A stretch of DNA of 64,000 nucleotides from NCBI GenBank assembly GCA_017551545.1, contig JAFZLJ010000119.1, positions 19,690-83,689 of the forward strand, in the 5' to 3' direction. The position numbers were made by a program, and so were the translations under genes. Shown piece after piece: positions 23,517-30,520 of the stretch. This stretch comes from Treponema sp. (lineage in GTDB: Bacteria > Spirochaetota > Spirochaetia > Treponematales > Treponemataceae). How positions within the stretch are numbered: the first letter of the stretch is position 1; each line of letters begins with the position of its first letter. Under the pieces are notes generated by a model. It was not told the origin of the DNA and did not search any database. It was given only the letters and a program-made list of their open reading frames with translations.

Positions 23517-24602
23517 ATGAAAAGGACTGAAGTTAAGACTGTTGGGATTTTAACCTCTGGAGGCGACGCTCCTGGGCTTAATGCGGCTATCAGAGCACTT
23601 TGTGTTGCTGGTAAAAATAAGTACGGAATGAAATTTATTGGTATTCGCAATGGATACCGCGGGCTTATTGATAACGATACATTCAAAATGGATAAGCTCG
23701 ATTTTGATTCACTGGTAACAGCCGGAGGAACCTGTCTTGGAACTTCGCGCGTAAAACCTTTTAAAAATCCTGTGCCTGATCCAAAAACAGGGCTGCTTCC
23801 TGTAGAAGGCATTAAGGAAACTTTCAAAAAGAATAAGCTTGATGCTCTTGTTTGTCTTGGCGGTAACGGAACTAATACTACCGCGTCGCTTTTGTCAGAG
23901 GCAGGCTTTAATGTAATTGGACTTCCTAAAACTATTGATAATGATATTGTTGGCACCGAAGAGTCGTTTGGATTTCAGACAGCAATTCAGGTTGCAACAG
24001 AAGGTATAGAAGCTATTCGAACAACAGCCCGAAGTCATCACCGTGTAATGGTTGTAGAAATTATGGGCCACAAAGTTGGATGGCTTGGTTTGTATGCTGG
24101 TCTTGCCGCAAATGCAGATGCAATTCTGCTGCCGGAAATTCCTTATGATATTAGAAAGCTTGGAAAATTTATAAAGGCTAAGGTTGAAGGTGGTCAGGGT
24201 TATGCTGTGATTGCCTGTTCAGAAGGAGCCATAAATCTTAATGAAGCTAAGCTTGGTAAAAAGGAATTTAAAAAGGCCCGCGAAAGCATGACTCAGTCTG
24301 TAGGATTCCGTGTTGCAAAAGAGCTCGAAGCAGAAACAGGAATAGAAACAAGAACTTCTGTTTTGGGTTATACTCAGCGTGGTGGAAATCCAAAGCCTTA
24401 TGATATTGTTCTTGCAACAACAATTGGTGCCGCTGCAGCAGATTTTCTTGCAGAAGGACAGTTTGGCAAGTTAGTTGCAATTAATGACGGAAAAATTTCA
24501 GGCGTTCCTTTGAGCACAGTTGCCGGTGTTGTAAAAGCAATTACAGAAGAAGATCCTGTTTTGCAGACAGCAAGAGCTCTTGGAATTTGTTTTGGAGATT
24601 AG
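23517..24602 (+). CDS. pfkA: 6-phosphofructokinase
   Basis: This 361-residue protein of the PFK superfamily phosphorylates fructose 6-phosphate in glycolysis. Motifs: ILTSGGDAPGLNAAIRAL (~10-27), LGTSRVKPF, CLGGNGTNTTA (~109-119), PKTIDNDI (~130-137), the effector/substrate EIMGHKVGWLGLYAG, ACSEGA and LGYTQRGGNP. The residue after GGN is Gly, as in ATP-using enzymes, whereas the Lys in PKTIDND is typical of PPi-type and some ATP-type clades. The usual GGDG Asp is Asn. Phosphate donor is therefore not settled by sequence; ATP seems more likely. TATAAT 7 nt before the ATG suggests a leaderless mRNA. Confidence 0.95.
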   Translation: MKRTEVKTVGILTSGGDAPGLNAAIRALCVAGKNKYGMKFIGIRNGYRGLIDNDTFKMDKLDFDSLVTAGGTCLGTSRVKPFKNPVPDPKTGLLPVEGIKETFKKNKLDALVCLGGNGTNTTASLLSEAGFNVIGLPKTIDNDIVGTEESFGFQTAIQVATEGIEAIRTTARSHHRVMVVEIMGHKVGWLGLYAGLAANADAILLPEIPYDIRKLGKFIKAKVEGGQGYAVIACSEGAINLNEAKLGKKEFKKARESMTQSVGFRVAKELEAETGIETRTSVLGYTQRGGNPKPYDIVLATTIGAAAADFLAEGQFGKLVAINDGKISGVPLSTVAGVVKAITEEDPVLQTARALGICFGD

Positions 24603-24603
24603 T

Positions 24604-25524
24604 ATGGATAAGGGTGTCGCAACAGGGGTCCCTGAGCCTGTCGAAGGGTCGAAGGGTGAGCTTAAATGCCACCGTTGTGCCAGATGTAACGGCTATGGTT
24701 GTCCAGATATGCTGCCAGGACTTGGCGGCGTTATGGGCGGAGTAAATTTTCAGGCCAACTGTGCAGACTGGAAAGCACTTGCCGGTACTGTAAGCTCAGA
24801 AGCCCTTGATGCTGTAGAAGTTCTTCCTTCAAAGCTTCGCTGCGGTCCTGTTACAGGGGCTGTAGAAAACATTGGTTATGCAAACGAAGAAGACTTTTAT
24901 TATCCATATTTGAAAAACGCCTATGATGCAGGCTTTGGTCTTTGTATTGGCGACGGCTGCCCTGATGAAAAACTGAAATTTGGTATTGCAGCTGTTGAAA
25001 AGATAGGTTCTAACCTCGATGCCGCCTTTTTCCTTAAGCCATATCCTCAGGAGCGACTTTTTGAACGCATAGAATGGATTGGTAAAAACGCCCGCTATAT
25101 GGGAATTGATATTGATTCCTACAACATCCTTACAATGAGAAACCTGGTAAACCTTGAACGAAAGACTGCTGCCCAGCTGGAGGAATTCCGTAAGCGTTCC
25201 GGAGTTCCTTTTGTAATTAAAGGCGTTTTTACAGATGAAGACATAGAGCTTGTAAAAGAAGTTCACCCTGATGTAGTTTATATTTCAAACCACGGTGGCC
25301 GCGTAGAAACAAGAAAAGGAAGCACAGCCGATTTTCTTGCAGCCGAAGGTCCAAAACTAAAAAAATACTGTGACCAGCTTTGGATAGACGGAGGCATACG
25401 CACCCGCCGTGACATTCAGACAGCCCTATATTACGGTGCAGACCAGGTAATAATGGCCCGCTCCCCAATCCGCGCAACCTTTGATGACCACTATGAGGAG
25501 TTTTTAAAGGAACTGGGATTATAA
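24604..25524 (+). CDS. FMN-dependent alpha-hydroxy-acid oxidoreductase family protein
   Basis: This 306-residue protein starts at the ATG at 24604 (GGAG 7 nt upstream), two bases after pfkA. After a family C repeat (residues 8-16, VPEPVEG) come a Cys-rich stretch (CHRCARCNGYGCPDM) and a barrel with the lactate/glycolate-oxidase signatures VIKGVFTDEDIELVKEV, VVYISNHGGR (substrate His/Arg region) and LWIDGGIRTRRDIQTALYYGADQVIMAR (FMN phosphate site). It resembles short LldD-like proteins of anaerobes, and the substrate is unknown. The N-terminal Cys cluster is unlike classical LldD and might bind metal. It is likely cotranscribed with pfkA. Confidence 0.85.
   Translation: MDKGVATGVPEPVEGSKGELKCHRCARCNGYGCPDMLPGLGGVMGGVNFQANCADWKALAGTVSSEALDAVEVLPSKLRCGPVTGAVENIGYANEEDFYYPYLKNAYDAGFGLCIGDGCPDEKLKFGIAAVEKIGSNLDAAFFLKPYPQERLFERIEWIGKNARYMGIDIDSYNILTMRNLVNLERKTAAQLEEFRKRSGVPFVIKGVFTDEDIELVKEVHPDVVYISNHGGRVETRKGSTADFLAAEGPKLKKYCDQLWIDGGIRTRRDIQTALYYGADQVIMARSPIRATFDDHYEEFLKELGL
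24625..24650. repeat. Family C repeat at the 5' end of the alpha-hydroxy-acid oxidoreductase gene
   Basis: It reads ggggtccctgagcctgtcga and continues agggtc. It encodes GVPEPVEG at residues 8-15. Confidence 0.9.
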
Positions 25525-25530
25525 GAATAA

Positions 25531-25895
25531 ATGAAAAGAGAAGAGATTCTTTAATAGTTTCCATTTATCATCTTAGAAAATCCATAAAGAACCATACATT
25601 CGAACTTTTTTCTTTATATCTGTTGCCGGCATTGATAGCCTTAATAATTGGAATACAAATTGATTTTGCAGACACAAAGAAAACAAAGGAAGAGCTTCTT
25701 CAGGCCCAAGCCTATGTTGAACAATATTATGAACAAAACGGCTCTCTCCCCGACAAAGACGATGAAACCCTAAAAGAGCTTCATGTCAGCATATATGGCG
25801 AAGTATACGACGAAGGCTATGATTATGAACTTCATGGCCATGGCGCAAAAATCGGCCGCGGAGATGATCATGTGTTTTTATATCCACGGCCGTAG
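25531..25895 (+). pseudogene. Small membrane-anchored protein, frameshifted at codon 2-3
   Basis: The ATG at 25531 is followed by AAAA and stops after seven codons. The next frame is open from upstream to the TAG at 25895 and encodes a membrane helix (LYLLPALIALIIGIQI), a helical stretch (KKTKEELLQAQAYVEQYYEQNGSLP) and a short acidic tail. Adding one A to the AAAA run (25534-25537) joins ATG to this frame as MKKRRDSLIV, giving a 121-residue pseudopilin-like protein with one helix. As written, only a TTG at 25623 could start the frame, cutting the helix. It may be a sequence error, a slippage switch or a decayed gene. Function unknown. Confidence 0.6.
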
Positions 25896-25909
25896 GGATA
25901 TAGTTTAAA

Positions 25910-27157
25910 TTACCAAATCAGTATAACACCTATGGCAGGAGTGAAACGGAATGGTGTGCCTATCGTATAGGTATTAAAACTCGAAGTTGAGGTAGTGGTA
26001 CTTCCTGATATCATTTTTGTGACGGTGCTTGAAGTGCTGTCCATCATTGGAATGGCATGGAAACTGCTTCCTAAATAAAGACCAACCGCATTATTGTTTC
26101 CGAAGAATATGTTCATACTTATATCCACGCCTACAGGAACGTAAATTATCGTGACATCGGTTTCACTTCTTATGGTATAAGGAGATATATAAGAGCTTTG
26201 TTTGAAATTATAGGAGATTGCTCCAAAACCAACTTCGCCCAATATACGGAAACGGAATTTGTCTGATCCGAAAGTGAATCCAACTCCTGCCAGTAATTCA
26301 ATGTCGTTTTTTACAAAAGCAGGATCATCACTACTCTTTTCTGGCTGCACAAATCCCATTCCATAGTCCATTCCCAGTTTGAAGGTCAATCCGTTTTTTA
26401 ATGTCGGAAGCCATGCGTAGTGTGCGTCGAATGTGGAAATTTTGGTGTCCTTTTTTTCAATTACAGGGACGTCATTTATTTCAGTAACTGTATAACTGGT
26501 CTGCGGAAAACTAAGGGCTACATTCATTATATTGAACCAGCTTTTCGAAGGGGTTGAGGTGTCTGCTGTCTCTGGCGATTGATTTTCTGCGACTTTAGTT
26601 TCTTTGACAGAATCTTCTTCGACTTCGACAACTTTCTCTTCTGCAACCTTTACTGTTGCTATGAGTTTTGGATTCTTTTTGGCCAGTTCTGGGGTAGTGT
26701 GAAAACCTATTTGTAACACACATTTCATCACAGGTTTGCTGGTGACAACAAAAACGACCGAAGTAGAAAACTGCTCATTCTGAGATACAGGCTTTGAGAA
26801 GGTAGTATACTCTGCAAGTTCTTTATACCATCCGGCTTGTTCGCTGTCATCAATAAGTCCTATGAACATATTTTGGTCGCCCATATCGACATAATCTTTA
26901 AAGCTTCCTTCGTATATAATGGTAATTGTGTCTCCTACAATCGGATAGCGTCCAATCAGTTTCTTGATATGACGAGAGATATCGATACGTACAATTGCTT
27001 GATCGGCATAAGCGGCGCCGCCATTATTTTGCTGGAATGTTATTTTCGGAGCAATTTCAGAAAGGTTGATTGTGTAAGACAAGGGCTCCTTTTCTTTTGC
27101 ATAGCTAGAACCTGCTAGAACCAGGAAAAAAACAAAAACGGATAGTATTTTCTTCAT
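25910..27157 (-). CDS. Exported protein with probable C-terminal beta-barrel, function unknown
   Basis: This 415-residue protein has a signal peptide (MKKILSVFVFFLVLAGSSYA). Residues ~25-165 form a beta-rich N-terminal domain, ~170-205 an acidic Glu/Thr/Ser linker, and ~205-415 a run of alternating amphipathic strands with aromatic ends (FDAHYAWLP, FKLGMDYGMGF, ELLAGVGFTFG), ending in Trp. That pattern fits an outer-membrane barrel, though the terminal residue is Trp rather than Phe. GGAGG precedes the ATG. A promoter (TTGACA, 16 bp, TATCAT) lies upstream. No family is recognised. Confidence 0.75.
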   Translation of the reverse strand: MKKILSVFVFFLVLAGSSYAKEKEPLSYTINLSEIAPKITFQQNNGGAAYADQAIVRIDISRHIKKLIGRYPIVGDTITIIYEGSFKDYVDMGDQNMFIGLIDDSEQAGWYKELAEYTTFSKPVSQNEQFSTSVVFVVTSKPVMKCVLQIGFHTTPELAKKNPKLIATVKVAEEKVVEVEEDSVKETKVAENQSPETADTSTPSKSWFNIMNVALSFPQTSYTVTEINDVPVIEKKDTKISTFDAHYAWLPTLKNGLTFKLGMDYGMGFVQPEKSSDDPAFVKNDIELLAGVGFTFGSDKFRFRILGEVGFGAISYNFKQSSYISPYTIRSETDVTIIYVPVGVDISMNIFFGNNNAVGLYLGSSFHAIPMMDSTSSTVTKMISGSTTTSTSSFNTYTIGTPFRFTPAIGVILIW

Positions 27158-27187
27158 ATAATCCTCCTTGCTGTACTGTCTTTTGTA

Positions 27188-27215
27188 ATGATACTATCGA
27201 TTTTTGATTTGTCAA
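27188..27215 (-). promoter_or_regulatory. Promoter of the exported barrel-like protein
   Basis: On the minus strand, TTGACA (27210-27215), a 16-bp spacer and TATCAT (27188-27193). A Shine-Dalgarno (GGAGG) follows downstream before the ATG at 27157. Confidence 0.65.
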
Positions 27216-27223
27216 GGAAATAA

Positions 27224-27260
27224 ACATGATGAAGGATATGATCATGTGTTTTTGGATTTA
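27224..27260 (+). other. Partial copy of the end of the frameshifted small gene
   Basis: The bases atgatcatgtgttttt at 27239-27254 match 25866-25881 near the end of the small gene at 25531-25895, and the flanks would encode a similar DEGYDHVF segment. The gene at 25910-27157 therefore sits between a copy and a remnant. Confidence 0.4.
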
Positions 27261-27283
27261 CACGCGAAAATACAAAAAGACCT

Positions 27284-28564
27284 TTATTCAAAAATACAAC
27301 CCTCTAAAATTGAGTTCATCCAGTCCTGGGCTTCGTCGAAACAGGCATTGCAGGCATCAAGGCTTATAAGGAAGTAGATTGTTGTTTCAAGGCGGTTCAG
27401 CTTTTGGTTGATGCGGAAGTATGCCATTCCGTCGTCGGTGGAGGCGCTGGCGGTTGCGTTGTTGTAATCTATTGGGCGTTCAAAGCTTAAGCCTGAAAAT
27501 TCTGTGTAAGGAACGGCCATAACAATTGTAACACCCTTCATTCCATTTCTTACATCATTGTACAGGTTTAGGTTTTCATAAATGTAGTAATCTGCAATTA
27601 TTCCGTTTATAGTTGTTCTTTTTTTCTTTATGATTTTTCCGCCGTCTCTTGTTGCAGAATTGATTGTCAAAGTATCAACATAATTTTTATCAACGTTGGT
27701 AAAGGCAAAGATGGAAAATGTTACTCGTGTCTGAGCTGTGTCCGAAATTGGAAAAGGATCTGAACTAAAAGAAATAAAGCTCTTACCATCCTGATATCCG
27801 TTGGCTCTCATGCCCCAATCACCGTGAACAGGAATTGAAACTCCAAGCAGCGAACTGTAAACTCTTGTTTCTTCTTCGGTCTGGTCAAAAAGCCAGGTGT
27901 CATACATATCATAAGTTCCATCTACAGACGCAGTAGATTCATCAGAGTAAATTACTGAATACAGCATATAATCTTCGGGAGCCATTCCGGTGTACTGGCA
28001 GTAGTAGTTCAAGCCCTGTCGTGCGTGGATTCTCATGCCTGCCATATTACAGCCGTAAATGTAATCCCAAAGGAAAGGAATAACCCATTCATCTCTTTTA
28101 CCAACGCCGCCTCGCATCTGAACTGCGGTTTCATATTCCGGATAAATATAGCTTGGAGATGAATTTGAATAAAAACGACCCATAATCCACCAGGTACGGT
28201 ACTCTTTTGGGTAGTTGTCCTTTAAAGAACTACCATATTCTACTATCTGATCAAACGAATATTCGTCAATATTATACAAATATGTCTTTACAATAAGGCT
28301 TAAAAGACTTATTTCGTAGTTTTGTTTGAGCGTAGAAAGGTATTCATCAAATTCTTTGAGCTCCTGGGCTACTGTTTCTTTTGATTTTTCGTAATCCCAG
28401 TTTGGAGTCCAGTGATCTGCAAAATATTCGTTTTCAAGAAACAGCTCGTATTGTGCCTTGAACTCTTTTTTTGAAGGCAGCTTGTTCTTTTTGATTGCAT
28501 TAGACTGAGAAAAGGCGCTGACTGACAAAATTAAAAATACACATAAACATAATAATTTTTTCAT
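27284..28564 (-). CDS. Exported protein of unknown function
   Basis: This 426-residue protein has a signal peptide (MKKLLCLCVFLILSVSAFS). The first half is helical and resembles TPR/Sel1-like repeats (EFDEYLSTLKQNYEISLLSLIVKTYLYN). The second half is beta-rich and carries a Cys pair near the end (SLDACNACFDEAQDWM). I recognise no catalytic motif. It is the second gene of a pair with the HEAAH protein; its ATG overlaps that gene's stop by 4 nt, so the two are probably translated together in the same export-related job. Confidence 0.75.
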   Translation of the reverse strand: MKKLLCLCVFLILSVSAFSQSNAIKKNKLPSKKEFKAQYELFLENEYFADHWTPNWDYEKSKETVAQELKEFDEYLSTLKQNYEISLLSLIVKTYLYNIDEYSFDQIVEYGSSLKDNYPKEYRTWWIMGRFYSNSSPSYIYPEYETAVQMRGGVGKRDEWVIPFLWDYIYGCNMAGMRIHARQGLNYYCQYTGMAPEDYMLYSVIYSDESTASVDGTYDMYDTWLFDQTEEETRVYSSLLGVSIPVHGDWGMRANGYQDGKSFISFSSDPFPISDTAQTRVTFSIFAFTNVDKNYVDTLTINSATRDGGKIIKKKRTTINGIIADYYIYENLNLYNDVRNGMKGVTIVMAVPYTEFSGLSFERPIDYNNATASASTDDGMAYFRINQKLNRLETTIYFLISLDACNACFDEAQDWMNSILEGCIFE

Positions 28565-29526
28565 AAATCGTCTCCTAATATTTCTTTACACAAGTCATCA
28601 TAAACATGTGCGTTCGGATTGTCTTTGTAGCTGTAGGTTGCTTTTGGCTGGCCGTTTTTGTACCAGGTTATTTTATAATCAATGCCGTACTTTTTCTGCA
28701 GGTGATAATAGGTCAGGGCTTCGGCAAAATCGTCCATCCAGTTTTTAGAAGCGTAGGCTGTGCAGAACGGAGATTTTGCAAGATATTCAATAAGATTTTT
28801 TCCCTGCGAAATTGAAACCTGGCCTCCGAATCCGTAGTAGGATGCTTTTTCAAACTTTTTGTTTCTGTATTTTTTTAGCGGAGTGAACTTGTCCTGCCAA
28901 ACAGAAAAAAATACATTGCCCGGGTCGGTTACTTGAGTTGAATCATAAGTGTAAGGAGTGACATTATTTATAAAATCATAAACGTGGGCTGCTTCGTGAG
29001 TGAGGGTTTGTACAAGGGCTATGTAATCCTGGCCGCCTTCTACTACAACCTTGTTTTTGTCATCTGTGTTTTTGAAAAGTGTGTTGTCGCGGTATGTAAG
29101 CCATTCATCCATTGTGTGATAAAAAATGTCGGCATTAAAATAAATGATGCAGTATTCGCGGTCATCTTCGCCAAAAATGATGTCTGTCATAGCGCCGTAT
29201 TCCATTCCGTCTACAAAATAGATTGCATAAACATGATTAGTGACAACATCCTTGAGTGCCTGCGGAAGGCCATTAAAATAGATGGCAAAAAGTGATTTTT
29301 CTGTATTTGATAAGTTGTGATTTTTGTAGGTGTAAATATTGTCAAAGTCCATCAGGTAGTCTGCCGCGTTTCCTTCAAAGGGACAGATTTTTTCGAGCAG
29401 ATCTGAGGAAAAGCTTCCGCCATAAAAGGAAGTGTTTTTGTACGGGAAAGCCTTTAATTCTTTTTTTGTATACGCAAAGCATGAAACAGAAAGGAAAGCA
29501 AATAAAACAAATACTAACTTTTTCAT
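28561..29526 (-). CDS. Exported protein with HEAAH metallopeptidase-like motif
   Basis: This 321-residue protein starts at MKKLVFVLFAFLSVSCFA, a signal peptide. I chose the ATG at 29526 rather than the longer in-frame extension because the signal peptide begins there and the extension crosses the pyrF promoter. TLTHEAAHVYDFINN carries an HExxH motif typical of zinc peptidases (gluzincin-like), and a Glu-rich helix follows (FAEALTYYHLQKKYG) that could give the third ligand. The upstream region has AATAAT 6 nt before the ATG and only a weak GGA. No family name is assigned. Confidence 0.75.
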   Translation of the reverse strand: MKKLVFVLFAFLSVSCFAYTKKELKAFPYKNTSFYGGSFSSDLLEKICPFEGNAADYLMDFDNIYTYKNHNLSNTEKSLFAIYFNGLPQALKDVVTNHVYAIYFVDGMEYGAMTDIIFGEDDREYCIIYFNADIFYHTMDEWLTYRDNTLFKNTDDKNKVVVEGGQDYIALVQTLTHEAAHVYDFINNVTPYTYDSTQVTDPGNVFFSVWQDKFTPLKKYRNKKFEKASYYGFGGQVSISQGKNLIEYLAKSPFCTAYASKNWMDDFAEALTYYHLQKKYGIDYKITWYKNGQPKATYSYKDNPNAHVYDDLCKEILGDDL

Positions 29527-29566
29527 AAGTCCATTATTACACACTTTTTTAAGTATTTCTATCTTA

Positions 29567-29595
29567 TTGTTGAAACCCCCGATTTCTACTATAAT
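29567..29595 (+). promoter_or_regulatory. Promoter of pyrF, leaderless
   Basis: TTGTTG (29567-29572), a 17-bp spacer and a consensus TATAAT (29590-29595), then 7 nt to the ATG at 29603, without Shine-Dalgarno. Confidence 0.7.
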
Positions 29596-29602
29596 CAGAC
29601 TC

Positions 29603-30517
29603 ATGAATAACAAACATAAAATGCAGGTTCTTCAGGAGCTTGCGGCAAAAAACGGACCTTTGTGTGTTGGGCTCGATACAGACCCTTCTTATATTCCAGA
29701 AAATATTGTTAAACAGTATGAAAGTGCGCCTGCTGCTGTACTTGAATACAATAAACAGATAATCAACCGCGTGGCTGCTGATAAAACTGCGTGCTGTTTT
29801 AAAGTTCAGATTGCTTATTACGAGGCAATGGGACTTGAAGGCCTTAAGGTTTATTCACAGACTCTTAAGCTTGTGCGTGAAAGCGGACTGATTGCAATTT
29901 CTGATATTAAGCGCGGAGACATTGGTGCTACTTCTCAGGCTTATGCCCGTGCTCATTTTACCGGGGACTTTGAAACTGATATCATAACTATAAATCCTTA
30001 CATGGGCTTTGATACTTTGCAGCCTTATACAAAATATGCTGAACCTGAAAACGGCGGTAAGGGAGCATTTGTTCTTTTATGTACTTCGAATCCCGGAATG
30101 ACTGATATTGAACATCAGGAACTTAAAGCCGGTGGACTTTTGCTTGAACGTGTAGGTGACGAAATTGCCCGTATTGGTGCTGGTTTTGCAAAGTTTTATC
30201 CGGAGCAGACATGTGGTATTTATGGTGCCGTTGTTGGTGCGACCCAGGTTGCCGATGCCCGATACCTTCGTGATAAATACAAGGACACTTTCTTTTTGAT
30301 TCCAGGCTACGGTGCCCAGGGCGGCGATGCTGCAATTTGTAAGACACTGCTTGAGAAGGCAGGTGGAACAGTGAACTCTAGCCGCGGAATACTTTGTGCA
30401 TGGAAGAAGGCGTCGGAGCTTGCTGATAAGGCACAGGCAGGAACTCTTACAATGGATGATATTGCTGGGGCTGCGGCAAAGGCGGCTTTTGATAGTAAAG
30501 AGGACTTAACGAGGTAG
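29603..30517 (+). CDS. pyrF: Orotidine 5'-phosphate decarboxylase
   Basis: This 304-residue long-form (type 2) enzyme decarboxylates OMP to UMP in the last step of pyrimidine synthesis. Key features: PLCVGLDTDPSYIP (~17-30), the FKVQIAYYEAMG block, the catalytic ISDIKRGDIGATSQAYA (Asp-Lys region; ~101-117) and FFLIPGYGAQGGD. The in-frame extension to 29432 crosses the neighbouring gene's start and is rejected. It starts just behind a TATAAT, so it is probably leaderless. Next comes pyrKD, 3 nt downstream of its stop. Confidence 0.96.
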   Translation: MNNKHKMQVLQELAAKNGPLCVGLDTDPSYIPENIVKQYESAPAAVLEYNKQIINRVAADKTACCFKVQIAYYEAMGLEGLKVYSQTLKLVRESGLIAISDIKRGDIGATSQAYARAHFTGDFETDIITINPYMGFDTLQPYTKYAEPENGGKGAFVLLCTSNPGMTDIEHQELKAGGLLLERVGDEIARIGAGFAKFYPEQTCGIYGAVVGATQVADARYLRDKYKDTFFLIPGYGAQGGDAAICKTLLEKAGGTVNSSRGILCAWKKASELADKAQAGTLTMDDIAGAAAKAAFDSKEDLTR

Positions 30518-30520
30518 TTT

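Noticed and set aside
28984..29295. Plus-strand open frame of 103 codons
   Set aside because: Shadow of the HEAAH gene on the opposite strand; no start signals and no motif.
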